DNA of 64,000 nucleotides from Methyloversatilis discipulorum (GCF_000527135.1 NZ_AZUP01000001.1:992001-1056000), one strand, 5' to 3'. Positions 6,234-14,487 are shown, counted from the first letter of the stretch. The notes: generated by a model not told the origin, from the letters alone. Program-made: numbers and translations.

Positions 6234-8165
6234 TCACCCCCTGCGTTGCCCCGCCAGCCGCCGGACAACGTTGGCGAAGCGGTCGACTTCCTCGCAGGTG
6301 TTGTAGAACGCCAGCGAGGGACGCACGGTAGTTTCCAGGCCGAAGCGGCGCAGGATGGGCTGCGCGCAATGGTGACCGGTGCGCACGGCGATGCCTTCCT
6401 CGTTCAGCGCCTGGCCGACTTCGTCCGTCGTGTAGCCCTTCAGCACGAAGGACAGCACGCTGGCCTTGTCGGCCGCGGTACCGATCAGGCGCACGCCCGG
6501 GATGTCGCGGATCGCGTGCGTGGCATAGACCAGCAGGTCATGCTCGTAGCGCGCAATGTTCTCGATGCCGATGCGGTCGACGTAGTCGAGTGCCGCGCCC
6601 AGCCCCACCGCATCGGCGATGTTGCCGGTACCGGCCTCGAAACGCGCCGGCGGCGGATGGAAGATCGTGCGTTCGAAGGTGACGTCCTGAATCATGTTGC
6701 CGCCGCCCTGCCAGGGCGGCATGTCTTCCAGCACGTTGCGCTTGCCATAGACCACGCCTATGCCGGTCGGGCCAAAGATCTTGTGACCGGAGAACACGAA
6801 GAAGTCGGTATCGAGCGCGCGCACGTTCACTCGCATGTGCGACACCGACTGCGCGCCATCGACCAGCGTTCTCGCGCCGGCACGATGCGCCAGCTCGACG
6901 ATCTCCTGCACGGGCACCACGGTGCCCAGCGCGTTCGACACCTGCGTCACCGCCACCAGCTTGGTCTTCTCGTTCAGCAGCCGCTTGTACTCATCGAGCA
7001 GCACCTGACCGCTGTCGTCGACCGGGATCACGCGGATCTTCGCGCCCTTCTCAGCCGCCAGCTGCTGCCAGGGCACGATGTTGGCGTGGTGTTCCAGGTG
7101 CGACACGATGATTTCGTCGCCGGCGCCGATATTCTTCGCACCCCAGCTCTTGGCCACCAGATTGATCGCCTCGGTCGCGCCGCGCACGAAGATGATTTCC
7201 TCGACCGAACCTGCGCCGATGAAGCGCGCCACCTTCTGCCGCGCCGCCTCGTAGGCATCGGTCGCCCGGGCGGCCAGTTCGTGCGCCGCGCGGTGGATGT
7301 TCGAGTTCTCGTGCGCGTAGAAGTAGGCCAGCCGGTCGATCACCGCCTGCGGCTTCTGCGTTGTCGCGGCGTTGTCGAACCACACCAGCGGCCTGCCATT
7401 CACGCGCTCGGCGAGTATCGGAAAGTCCCGCCGCACCGCATTGACGTCGAAAGGCGGATGACGGCCGGCGTCGGCATTCGGCACCCGGCCGGCGTGACCG
7501 ACCGTGGGCGCCGCCTGGCTGTCGACGAAGTAGTAGGCCGGCGCCGAGGGCGCGGCCGGCTGCACCTCGCGTGAGGGCTCGGCCAGCAGCCCGCGCAGCG
7601 CGTCGTCGCCTGGCAGGCCGAAGGACCGGGCACTGACGCGGTCATCGACCTGTGCAGGCGCCGACTGCAGCGCGCTCGCCTCGCCGAGGAAGTAGTACGG
7701 CGACGACGGCGCCGAAGCACCGCCCGGCTGCGGGAAGGCGGACGCGCCACCGAGCGGCGGCAGCGCTGCCGCGTAGGCCTCGGGCACGCCCTGTGCAACG
7801 CCCGCGCGCGGCGAGCCGACCGGGTAGGCGTCGGCCGCTACGTCGGGCACATGATTCTGCGCGGTCGCGTGCGGTACCAGCTTGGGCGACGAGGCGCCCA
7901 GCGACAGACCGTGCTGCGGTGCGACCGGTGCGGCCGCCGCAGCCGTGCTCGACGGCGCGCTGGCCGGGACCGACGGCACTGGCGATTGCGGTGTCGGCGC
8001 CGGCGCAACAGCCAGCGGTGCATCGAACGAAGGCGGCGTCTGCCCGGGCAGCGCGGCGAACAGCTCGCTGGCCAAGCGCGACAGCACCGACTCGTCCGGC
8101 GCGCCGGGCGGCAGCGGTGAGCTCAGACCGCTCACGTTACTGCTTGTAGGTGTCGGGATACTCAT
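6234..8165 (-). CDS. SufS-like cysteine desulfurase, Family 2A encapsulin cargo
   Basis: A 643-residue PLP enzyme that takes sulfur from cysteine to form a persulfide plus alanine. Residues about 240-643 are a complete SufS-type type-II desulfurase: NAATTQKPQ, HELAARATDAYE, SHLEHHANIVPWQ, PLP lysine K462 in FSGHKIFGPTGIG, and active Cys C600 in RTGHHCAQP. Residues 1-240 are a Pro/Ala/Ser-rich disordered extension with a helical start (SVLSRLASELFAALPG) and two Tyr-Tyr-Phe patches (157-159, 211-213). This N-terminal extension is the known targeting region that packs the desulfurase inside Family 2A encapsulins. The ATG at 8165, with GGAG upstream, overlaps the shell gene by 29 bases. SufE/SufU-type acceptors are not in the window. 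Confidence 0.95.
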   Translation of the reverse strand: MSIPTPTSSNVSGLSSPLPPGAPDESVLSRLASELFAALPGQTPPSFDAPLAVAPAPTPQSPVPSVPASAPSSTAAAAAPVAPQHGLSLGASSPKLVPHATAQNHVPDVAADAYPVGSPRAGVAQGVPEAYAAALPPLGGASAFPQPGGASAPSSPYYFLGEASALQSAPAQVDDRVSARSFGLPGDDALRGLLAEPSREVQPAAPSAPAYYFVDSQAAPTVGHAGRVPNADAGRHPPFDVNAVRRDFPILAERVNGRPLVWFDNAATTQKPQAVIDRLAYFYAHENSNIHRAAHELAARATDAYEAARQKVARFIGAGSVEEIIFVRGATEAINLVAKSWGAKNIGAGDEIIVSHLEHHANIVPWQQLAAEKGAKIRVIPVDDSGQVLLDEYKRLLNEKTKLVAVTQVSNALGTVVPVQEIVELAHRAGARTLVDGAQSVSHMRVNVRALDTDFFVFSGHKIFGPTGIGVVYGKRNVLEDMPPWQGGGNMIQDVTFERTIFHPPPARFEAGTGNIADAVGLGAALDYVDRIGIENIARYEHDLLVYATHAIRDIPGVRLIGTAADKASVLSFVLKGYTTDEVGQALNEEGIAVRTGHHCAQPILRRFGLETTVRPSLAFYNTCEEVDRFANVVRRLAGQRRG

Positions 8166-9066
8166 GGTACTTGCCGATCTCCACGTCATCGAGCACAGCC
8201 AGCGCGTCTTCGGTCAGCACGGCCAGAGAGCAATACAGCGAGATCAGGTAGGACGCGATCGCGTTGCGGTTGATGCCCATGAAACGGACCGACAGGCCCG
8301 GACTCTGTTCACCGGCCAGACCCGGCTGGAACAGGCCGACCACGCCCTGACGCTTCTCGCCGGTACGCAGCAGAATGATCTTGGTTTTGCCGTCCTCGAC
8401 CGGCACCTTGTCCGACGGGATCAGCGGCAGGCCGCGCCAGGTCAGGAACTGCGAACCGAACAGGCTAACAGTCGGCGGCGGCACGCCGCGGCGCGTGCAT
8501 TCGCGGCCGAAAGCGGCGATCGCCAGCGGATGGGTCAGGAAGAAGCCGGGCTCCTTCCACACCTTGCCGATCAGGTCGTCCAGATCGTCCGGTGTCGGCG
8601 CGCCGGTCAGCGTCGAAATGCGCTGGTCGTCGTGCACGTTGGCCAGCAGGCCGTATTCGGGGTTGTTGATCAGTTCGCTCTCCTGCCGCTCCTTGATCGT
8701 TTCGATGGTCAGACGCAGCTGCTCCTTGATCTGGTCGTGCGGACTGCTGTACAGGTCGGACACGCGGGTGTGCACGTCGAGCACGGTGGTGACCGCATTC
8801 AGGAAGTACTCGCGCGGCTGTTCGTCGTAGTCGACGAAGATCTGCGGCAGTTCCGCTTCGTCGCGCTGCGAGCACGCGACACGCACGTCCTGCGGGTTCT
8901 TGACGCGGTTCACGCGGTAGATGCCCGCCTCGACCGGCAGCCACTGCAGCAGATGAACCAGCCAGCGCGGTGTGATGGTCGATAGCTGCGGGACGGTCTT
9001 GGTGGCGTTGGCAAGCTGGCGGGCGGCGTTGTCGCCAAGCGCAAGCTGTTCGGGTGTGTCGGCCAT
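8137..9066 (-). CDS. Family 2A encapsulin nanocompartment shell protein (SrpI-like)
   Basis: A 309-residue HK97-fold shell protein of the SrpI/Family 2A type. It begins MADTPEQLALGDNAARQLANATKTVPQLSTITPRWLVHLLQWLPVEAGIYRVNRV in register with SrpI proteins (quoted as consecutive short motifs LGDNAARQLANATKT, TPRWLVHLLQW and EAGIYRVNRV). It also has the conserved GREC.RRGVPPPTVSLFGSQF and EKRQGVVGLFQPGLAGEQSPG regions. It self-assembles into an icosahedral protein compartment around the desulfurase encoded next. A ribosome site (AGGAG) lies six bases before the ATG. The 113-base gap upstream holds AT-rich inverted repeats that may be a regulator site. Confidence 0.95.
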   Translation of the reverse strand: MADTPEQLALGDNAARQLANATKTVPQLSTITPRWLVHLLQWLPVEAGIYRVNRVKNPQDVRVACSQRDEAELPQIFVDYDEQPREYFLNAVTTVLDVHTRVSDLYSSPHDQIKEQLRLTIETIKERQESELINNPEYGLLANVHDDQRISTLTGAPTPDDLDDLIGKVWKEPGFFLTHPLAIAAFGRECTRRGVPPPTVSLFGSQFLTWRGLPLIPSDKVPVEDGKTKIILLRTGEKRQGVVGLFQPGLAGEQSPGLSVRFMGINRNAIASYLISLYCSLAVLTEDALAVLDDVEIGKYHEYPDTYKQ

Positions 9067-9108
9067 GAAAGGCTCCTAGCAAGGGGGAGGGTTATGCAAA
9101 AAACTGCT

Positions 9109-9154
9109 AAGCAAATATCTATTTCTTCTATGGAGCGTTCAACCGGCTATAGCC
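9109..9154. promoter_or_regulatory. Candidate operator/promoter region before the encapsulin shell gene
   Basis: The gap between the XRE gene and the shell gene contains an AT-rich inverted repeat (AAATA-TC-TATTT, about 9113-9124) and a perfect 10-bp palindrome GGCTATAGCC (9145-9154). Both stand out from the GC-rich surroundings. A binding site for the adjacent XRE regulator is possible. The CysB-type geometry found elsewhere does not fit here. Confidence 0.35.
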
Positions 9155-9179
9155 ACCAATCGGTTCGTCGTCCGTCCGT

Positions 9180-9473
9180 TCAGGCGATCGTGTGCTGCAC
9201 GGCAGCTGGCAGCTCGTCCATGCGTTCGCAGCCGTCGAGCAGATCGCCGGCCGGCAATTCGAGCGCCAGCGCGAGCTTGACCACCGTGGCGAGCGAGGGC
9301 ATCGCGCTGCCGCGCTCGACCTCGCCGAGGTAGGAGCGATTGAGTTCGGCGCGCTCTGCCAGTACCTCCTGCGACCAGCCGCGCAATTCGCGCGTCCGCC
9401 GCACCGCACGGCCGAAGCGCCGCGTCAGCGCCTCGGCCAGAGGTGGCGTCGGCCTTCCGCGCCGGGCTGTCAT
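9180..9473 (-). CDS. XRE-family helix-turn-helix regulator
   Basis: A 97-residue DNA-binding protein with a Cro/C1-type HTH in FGRAVRRTRELRGWSQEVLAERAELNRSYLGEVERGSAMPSLATVVKLALALE (key run: GWSQEVLAERAELNRSYLGE). The start is the ATG at 9473, in an ATGA overlap with the serine acetyltransferase gene. A similar XRE gene is a known companion of Family 2A encapsulin operons, so local control of the shell/desulfurase pair is likely. There is no ligand domain; the short C-terminus (LLDGCERMDELPAAVQHTIA) may help dimerisation. Confidence 0.88.
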   Translation of the reverse strand: MTARRGRPTPPLAEALTRRFGRAVRRTRELRGWSQEVLAERAELNRSYLGEVERGSAMPSLATVVKLALALELPAGDLLDGCERMDELPAAVQHTIA

Positions 9474-10435
9474 GGCTCGACCAGTTCCGCCGCGACCGGC
9501 ACGTTCTGCAAATTGGCCTGCGTGACCTGGCTGCCGGGCGGCACGCTGCGCGTGAGCCACACATTGCCGCCTATGGTGGAACCCCGTCCTATCGTGACGC
9601 GGCCAAGGATGGTCGCTCCGGCGTAGATGACCACGTCGTCCTCGACCACCGGATGACGCGGCAGCCCTTTCTGCAGCGTGCCGGCCTCGTCTGCCGGGAA
9701 GCGCTTGGCGCCCAGCGTGACCGCCTGGTAGAGCCGCACGCGCTCGCCGATTACCGCGGTTTCACCGATCACGACACCGGTGCCGTGATCGATGAAGAAG
9801 CCGGCGCCGATCTGCGCCCCAGGGTGGATGTCGATGCCTGTGCTCGAGTGCGCGGCCTCAGAAATGATGCGTGCAACCAGCGGCACGCCCAGCGCGTACA
9901 GCTTGTGCGCAATGCGGTGATGAATGACGGCGAGTACGCCCGGGTAGCACAGCAGCACCTCGTCCACGCTGCGCGCGGCCGGGTCGCCCTGGTAGGCCGC
10001 CAGCACGTCGGTGTCGAGCAGCGCACGCAGGCCGGGCAGCGACAGTGCGAACTCGGCAACAATGGCGCGAGCGAGCAGGTCGACGTCAGCCTGCGGAGAT
10101 GCCGCACGACGCGCGTCGTAACGCAGTTCCAGCCGCACCTGGTGCAGCAGCGCGTTGAGCGCGGCGTCCAGCGTGTAGCCGATGTAGAAGTCCTCGCTTT
10201 CCTGATGCAGATCGGACGGGCCGAGCCGCATCGGGAACAGCGCACCGCACAGCGCCTCAGCGATATCGCGAAGCGCCTCGCGCGACGGGAATTCGCGCGC
10301 GCCGCACTCTGTCGTGCGCTGCTGCGCGCCACGCCAGCGGGTGCGGATATCGTGCAGCTCGGACACGATGCGATCGAGCTGCCACGACCCTTCGGAATCG
10401 GTCGCCCTCGTGAGGCCGCCCTTCTTGAGTGTCAT
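9470..10435 (-). CDS. epsC: Serine O-acetyltransferase (EpsC/CysE type)
   Basis: A 321-residue enzyme that acetylates serine to O-acetylserine, the acceptor for sulfide in cysteine synthesis. It has the N-terminal helical domain and a C-terminal left-handed beta helix with IDIHPGAQIGAGFFIDHGTG (acetyl-CoA/serine site His and Asp) and VIYAGATILGRVTIGRGS. The start at ATG 10435 has GGAG eight bases upstream; an in-frame extension upstream is not needed. It lies between rhodanese and XRE genes, as in other Family 2A encapsulin operons. Supplying cysteine for the encapsulated desulfurase is the likely link. O-acetylserine (or N-acetylserine) is also the classic CysB inducer, tying this gene to the proposed regulon. 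Confidence 0.93.
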   Translation of the reverse strand: MTLKKGGLTRATDSEGSWQLDRIVSELHDIRTRWRGAQQRTTECGAREFPSREALRDIAEALCGALFPMRLGPSDLHQESEDFYIGYTLDAALNALLHQVRLELRYDARRAASPQADVDLLARAIVAEFALSLPGLRALLDTDVLAAYQGDPAARSVDEVLLCYPGVLAVIHHRIAHKLYALGVPLVARIISEAAHSSTGIDIHPGAQIGAGFFIDHGTGVVIGETAVIGERVRLYQAVTLGAKRFPADEAGTLQKGLPRHPVVEDDVVIYAGATILGRVTIGRGSTIGGNVWLTRSVPPGSQVTQANLQNVPVAAELVEP

Positions 10436-10490
10436 TCGGGATCTCCGATACGGGTTCTGAAAGCGCAGCCGCGAAAGCGACCGCCATGCG

Positions 10491-10985
10491 TCAATCCTGT
10501 TGCCAGGGCAGGCCGCTGACCACCCAGCCACCACTGTTGCGACGCTGGCTCTCTGCGTTCAACTCGCCTTCGAAGCCTTCGAGCACGTTGAACACGTGAC
10601 GGAAGCCGGCTTTCGCCGCGGCCTCGGCAGCGGCAGCCGAACGCTTGCCGCTGCGACACAACAGCAGGATGACGGCGTCCTTGCCAACCTTGGCTTCCAG
10701 TTCCTTGACGAAGCGCGGATTGCGCGTCATCGATGTGCCCGTCGCCCAGGCGACATGGATGCTGCCGGGCACGTGACCAACAAACTTGCGCTCCTCTGCG
10801 GTCCGTACGTCCACCAGTACGGCGTCGCCCGCCGACACCAGTGCCCAGGCCTGGTCCGGCGTGATGCCGCCGGCGTACAGCAGCGCGTCGTGCTCGGCTC
10901 GCTCGCGGGCAATCGAAAGCGGTGGTGCTTGAAGCACCGCCGCACTGGGTGAGGACGCAAGGGCGTCCGCAGTTGCAGCAGTCAT
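10491..10985 (-). CDS. Rhodanese-domain sulfurtransferase
   Basis: A 164-residue single-domain rhodanese with active Cys C110 in LLLCRSGKRSAAAA and the CH2A-like segment DVRTAEERKFVGHVPGSIHVAW. It starts at ATG 10985, preceded by a strong GAGGAGG site; longer frames upstream lack this. It moves sulfane sulfur between thiols and may accept or pass persulfide from the encapsulated desulfurase. The first gene of the encapsulin-linked operon, it has a leader of about 100 bases if the promoter at 11090-11139 is used. Confidence 0.92.
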   Translation of the reverse strand: MTAATADALASSPSAAVLQAPPLSIARERAEHDALLYAGGITPDQAWALVSAGDAVLVDVRTAEERKFVGHVPGSIHVAWATGTSMTRNPRFVKELEAKVGKDAVILLLCRSGKRSAAAAEAAAKAGFRHVFNVLEGFEGELNAESQRRNSGGWVVSGLPWQQD

Positions 10986-11089
10986 GACTTCCTCCTCGGC
11001 GTGGCGACACCGGCGATACGCCGCCTCGCGGGCGGTTCCTGCATCGGCCGGAGCGGGGCGGACGCAATGGCATCGCTCCCGGTGACGCC

Positions 11090-11139
11090 AATCTATCGGT
11101 CGTACAGGCGCACTCAAACCAATTGAATTTCAGAACGAA
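11090..11139 (-). promoter_or_regulatory. CysB-type promoter motif before the rhodanese gene (AAGC part degenerate)
   Basis: On the minus strand AATTGGTTTGA has its TTGG at 11122, and the -10-like TAGATT starts at 11095, 27 bases later, exactly as at the other copies. The outer element at 11139 reads TTCG instead of AAGC. The core AATTGGTTTGA is identical to that of the divergent promoter at 11232-11281, and in both the distance from AATTGG to ATAGATT is the same 28 bases. Confidence 0.5.
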
Positions 11140-11231
11140 TGCACGAAATGCTTTGCGCAAAATCAGCTAGCGCATCGACCACGCCATGTGGTGGCGGGCG
11201 GTCCGAGCTCAGTCAGGTCACACATGTGCAT

Positions 11232-11281
11232 AAGCTCAGCAGGATTAATTGGTTTGACCGCTGACGTCGGCCGCATAGATT
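11232..11281 (+). promoter_or_regulatory. CysB-type promoter motif before the small membrane protein/EAL pair
   Basis: AAGC at 11232 (within ATAAGC), TTGGTTTGACC at 11249 (also offering a TTGACC -35) and TAGATT at 11276. The -10 ends seven bases before the ATG at 11289, so the mRNA would be leaderless or nearly so if this is the true promoter. Confidence 0.55.
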
Positions 11282-11288
11282 CGTGGCC

Positions 11289-11438
11289 ATGAACTTCCTT
11301 GGACGCCGCCGGCTGCGCCGGCCCGAAAAACGCCCCGAGGCCCCCGAACCGCTCCCGCTCGGCGACAAACTCCTGGCGGCTGTGATCTTCGCCTTGGGCA
11401 TCGCCCTGCTCTACCGCACCTGGCTGCTGGTCGAATGA
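11289..11438 (+). CDS. Small single-pass membrane protein (49 aa)
   Basis: ATG at 11289 to TGA at 11438. The N-terminal half is basic and proline-rich (NFLGRRRLRRPEKRPEAPEP); the C-terminal half is one hydrophobic helix (LLAAVIFALGIALLYRTWLL). It predicts a small inner-membrane protein with cytoplasmic N-terminus by the positive-inside rule. I do not recognise a family. No ribosome site is clear, which fits leaderless translation from the promoter just upstream. It is 34 bases before the degenerate EAL gene and probably co-transcribed with it. Confidence 0.6.
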   Translation: MNFLGRRRLRRPEKRPEAPEPLPLGDKLLAAVIFALGIALLYRTWLLVE

Positions 11439-11472
11439 CACTCGCGCGCCGCTTGCCCTTCCCGGAGACACC

Positions 11473-12279
11473 ATGAACACCGTCGACACCACCCGGTCGG
11501 CGCTCGAGCGCTACCTTTGCGCGCTGCCGCGCATCGCCGACGGCGATCACCCACTGTGGGCGACGCCCGATGGTCGCGTGGCCGGCCGCTTCATGCGCAG
11601 CAGCCTGTCCTCCGTGTTCCAGCCGCTGCGTCGGCTGGACGATGGCGCGCTGGCCGGTCATGAGGCCTTCGTCCGCTCCTTCGACGCCACCGGCGGCGAT
11701 CTGTCGCCGTGGAACCTGTTCGCCAACGCGGCGGAGGACGACGCGCTGATAGAGCTCGACCGCCTGTGCCGGACGCTTCATGTGCTGAACTACTTCGGTC
11801 GCCCAGGCAACACTGGAAGCCTCTTCCTGAACGTCCACGGCCGCCTGATGCTGGCCGTCGGCGAAGACCACGGCAGCGCCTTCGGACGTGTGCTGTCGGC
11901 GCTGAAGATCGAGCGCCGCAAGGTGATCATCGAATCGCCCGACGCCATGACCAGCGACTTCGCGATGCTGGCCTACGTGATGCTGAACTACCGCTACAAC
12001 GGCTATCGCATCGGCGTGAATCTGTTGAACGCAGCGCAGCTGGACGAACTGCTGCGCCACGTCCGGCCGGATTTCGTCAAGCTCGACGCCGGGCGCGACG
12101 ACACGCTGCGCGATCTGCCGCAGCACGCGAAGACCTGCGCCCGTCACGGCATCGAGCTCATCGTCCGCCGCATCGGCAGCAACGCCATGCTCGCCCGGGT
12201 ACGCGCGGCCGGGGTGCGCCTCGGCCAGGGCTATGCGCTCGGTCATCCCGCGCCGGCCGCAGCATTCCCGAATCCCTGA
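11473..12279 (+). CDS. Degenerate EAL-domain protein
   Basis: A 268-residue cytoplasmic protein built on the EAL fold: FQPLRRLDDGALAGHEAFVR in place of FQPI...EALLR, LNVHGRLML for the LNIHP strand, a VIIES strand and PDFVKLDAG for the VKID strand. The DDFG metal motif is missing (NGYRIGVNLLN stands there) and the late catalytic Glu is replaced (IELIVRRIG). It therefore probably lacks cyclic-di-GMP phosphodiesterase activity and acts as a binding or scaffold protein. The start has a GGAG seven bases upstream. It sits between the small membrane protein and sbp inside the sulfur island. Confidence 0.8.
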   Translation: MNTVDTTRSALERYLCALPRIADGDHPLWATPDGRVAGRFMRSSLSSVFQPLRRLDDGALAGHEAFVRSFDATGGDLSPWNLFANAAEDDALIELDRLCRTLHVLNYFGRPGNTGSLFLNVHGRLMLAVGEDHGSAFGRVLSALKIERRKVIIESPDAMTSDFAMLAYVMLNYRYNGYRIGVNLLNAAQLDELLRHVRPDFVKLDAGRDDTLRDLPQHAKTCARHGIELIVRRIGSNAMLARVRAAGVRLGQGYALGHPAPAAAFPNP

Positions 12280-12280
12280 T

Positions 12281-12330
12281 AAGCACATCGTTTCTTGTTG
12301 GTTCACGCGCCCTGCCCGACTGCCTAGGCT
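12281..12330 (+). promoter_or_regulatory. CysB-type promoter motif before sbp
   Basis: AAGC at 12281 (ATAAGCACATC), TTGGTTC at 12298 and the -10-like TAGGCT at 12325. TAAG-N10-CTTG forms a partial dyad typical of LysR-family sites. The transcript would start near 12337, about 22 bases before the sbp ATG. Confidence 0.65.
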
Positions 12331-12358
12331 GCGTGTTCTCGATTCCACCGGAGCCATC

Positions 12359-13363
12359 ATGCACACCCGCCGCACAACCCTGATTTCCGCCGCCCTGCTC
12401 GCACTGGTCACCGTTGCGCTGCCGGTGCGGGCGCAGACCACACTGCTCAACGTGAGCTACGACGTGTCGCGCGAGCTGTACAAGGACATCAACCCGGCGT
12501 TCGCCGCGCACTGGAAGACCCAGTCGGGCGACACGCTGACGCTGAACCAGTCGCACGGCGGATCGAGCAAGCAGGCCGGCGCCGTGATCGGCGGACTGGA
12601 AGCCGACGTGGTGACGATGAACCAGTCACCGGACATCGACATCCTGGTGAAGAACGGTCTGGTATCGGCCGACTGGCGCAAGCGCCTGCCGAACGACGCG
12701 ACGCCCTACACCACGACCACCGTATTCCTGGTGCGCAAGGGCAATCCGAAGGCGATCAAGGACTGGTCCGACCTGACCCGCGCTGGTCTGCAGGTGATCG
12801 TGCCCAACCCGAAAACCTCGGGCAATGGCCGCTACACCTATCTCGCCGCCTGGGGCTATGCGCTGAACAAGGCGAACGACGAGGCGGCGGCCAAGGACTT
12901 CGTCAGCAAGCTGTTCGCCAACGTGCCGGTGCTCGACGGCGGTGGCCGCGGCGCCACCACCACCTTCACCCAGCGCGGCATCGGCGACGTTCTGGTCACC
13001 TTCGAGAACGAGGCGGTACTGCTGGACAAGGAACTGGGCGGCGACCAGTTCGACATCGTCTATCCCTCGCTGTCGATCGAGGCGGCCGCCCCGGTGGCCG
13101 TGGTCGACAAGGTGGTCGACAAGCGCGCCACACGCAGGCAGGCAGAGGCCTATCTGCAGTACCTGTACTCGGCCGAAGGCCAGGACATCATTGCCCGTCA
13201 CCACTTCCGCCCGCGCAGCGAGGCGGCGCTGAAGAAGTACGCCAAGCAGTTCCCGCCGGTGAGCACATTCACGGTCGAGGCAAAGCTGGGCGGCTGGGAT
13301 GCGGTGCAGAAGACTCACTTCGCCGACGGCGGCATCTACGACCAGATCGTCACCCGCCGCTGA
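12359..13363 (+). CDS. sbp: Periplasmic sulfate-binding protein
   Basis: A 334-residue binding protein that delivers sulfate (or thiosulfate) to CysTWA. A Sec signal peptide (residues about 1-23, ending PVRAQ) is followed by TTLLNVSYDVSRELYKDINPAF, a hallmark of Sbp. NQSHGGSSKQAGAVIGGLEADVVTMNQ and PKTSGNGRYTYLAAWGYA carry the sulfate-contacting residues. The ATG at 12359 is chosen because it gives the signal peptide and lies just after the proposed CysB-type promoter. The permease/ATPase genes are 11 kb away at cysTWA, so sbp is split from its transporter. Confidence 0.95.
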   Translation: MHTRRTTLISAALLALVTVALPVRAQTTLLNVSYDVSRELYKDINPAFAAHWKTQSGDTLTLNQSHGGSSKQAGAVIGGLEADVVTMNQSPDIDILVKNGLVSADWRKRLPNDATPYTTTTVFLVRKGNPKAIKDWSDLTRAGLQVIVPNPKTSGNGRYTYLAAWGYALNKANDEAAAKDFVSKLFANVPVLDGGGRGATTTFTQRGIGDVLVTFENEAVLLDKELGGDQFDIVYPSLSIEAAAPVAVVDKVVDKRATRRQAEAYLQYLYSAEGQDIIARHHFRPRSEAALKKYAKQFPPVSTFTVEAKLGGWDAVQKTHFADGGIYDQIVTRR

Positions 13364-13383
13364 ACCGGACCGCGCCCCGCCCG

Positions 13384-14487
13384 ATGAGCCACAACGCCGC
13401 ACTGCAGAACGGAAAGCGCCTCACCTTCGCCCGACCGGAGGAGATGGCGCTGTCGATACGTGCCACCGCGCTGGTGTTCGAGGACCCGGCGTCGACCGCG
13501 CTGCTGTCCGACATTGAGCTGATCGCGGCACGCGAAGTGACGGCGATGATCATCGGCGAGACCGGTACCGGCAAGGAACTGGTGGCACGACACGTTCACG
13601 CGGTCAGCGGTCGCGCCGGCCCCTTCGTCGCCGTCAACTGCGGCGCGCTGAGCGAAGCGCTGATCGACGCCGAGCTGTTCGGCCACGAAGCAGGTGCCTA
13701 TACCGGTGCTTCGCACGCGCGCGCCGGATGGTTCGAGGCGGCCAACGGCGGCACCCTCTTTCTCGACGAGATCGGTGACATGCCGGCGGCGCTGCAGGTG
13801 AAGCTGCTGCGCGTGCTGCAGGAGCGGCAGGTGGTACGCCTGGGTTCGCGCAGCGCGATACCGGTGGATGTGCGGCTGATCGCTGCCACCAACGTGGACC
13901 TGTGGCGGGCAGTGAACGCCGGCCGCTTCCGCGCCGATCTCTACTACCGCCTCAATGTGGCGCCGATCAAGCTGCCGCCTCTACGCGAACGCCGCGGCGA
14001 CATCCCGCCGCTGATCGACTATTTCGCCGCGCAATACGCGCGCCGGCTCGACATCGCCGACGTCAGTTTCACACCGCGCGCCCGCGAGGCGCTGGTCGCG
14101 CATGACTGGCCGGGCAATATCCGTGAGCTCGAGAACGTCGTCCACTATGCGCTCATCGTCAGCCGCGACGGCCGTGTCGACATCGACGACCTGCGCCTCG
14201 CCAACGCTTCGCTCGCCCCCGCCGCGCAGCCAACTCCGACATCTCCCGCCGACACACCGACGCAACTGCTCGAACGCATCGCGGGTGACCTGCGGCGCCT
14301 GGTCGAGCTGCACGTACCCGAGCTGCACGACACCCTCGAAAAACTCCTGGTGAGCACTGCATTCGAAGCCTGCCGGCACAACCAGGTCCATACGGCCGAA
14401 GCACTGTCGGTGTCGCGCTACGTGCTGCGCACCCAGCTCAAGCGGCACGGCCTGCTCGACGTCGCGCGTACCCGCACCACAGCCTGA
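13384..14487 (+). CDS. Sigma-54-dependent transcriptional activator without sensor domain (SfnR-like)
   Basis: A 367-residue AAA+ activator. Walker A is GETGTGKE (58-65), the sigma-54 contact loop reads GAYTGA (104-109) instead of GAFTGA, and Walker B is GGTLFLDEI (122-130); the arginine-finger region [12 protein letters not shown] and a C-terminal HTH ([25 protein letters not shown]) follow. There is only a short leader before the AAA+ domain, so there is no receiver, GAF or PAS domain. This layout resembles SfnR-type activators of sulfur-starvation genes in Pseudomonas, which are controlled by their own level. It starts 20 bases after sbp and is followed by a sigma-54 promoter. Confidence 0.88.
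   Translation: MSHNAALQNGKRLTFARPEEMALSIRATALVFEDPASTALLSDIELIAAREVTAMIIGETGTGKELVARHVHAVSGRAGPFVAVNCGALSEALIDAELFGHEAGAYTGASHARAGWFEAANGGTLFLDEIGDMPAALQVKLLRVLQERQVVRLGSRSAIPVDVRLIAATNVDLWRAVNAGRFRADLYYRLNVAPIKLPPLRERRGDIPPLIDYFAAQYARRLDIADVSFTPRAREALVAHDWPGNIRELENVVHYALIVSRDGRVDIDDLRLANASLAPAAQPTPTSPADTPTQLLERIAGDLRRLVELHVPELHDTLEKLLVSTAFEACRHNQVHTAEALSVSRYVLRTQLKRHGLLDVARTRTTA

Noticed and set aside
9067..9179. CysB-type promoter directly before the encapsulin shell gene
   Set aside because: CTTAGC and TAGGAG are present, but the fixed spacing does not fit in any register.
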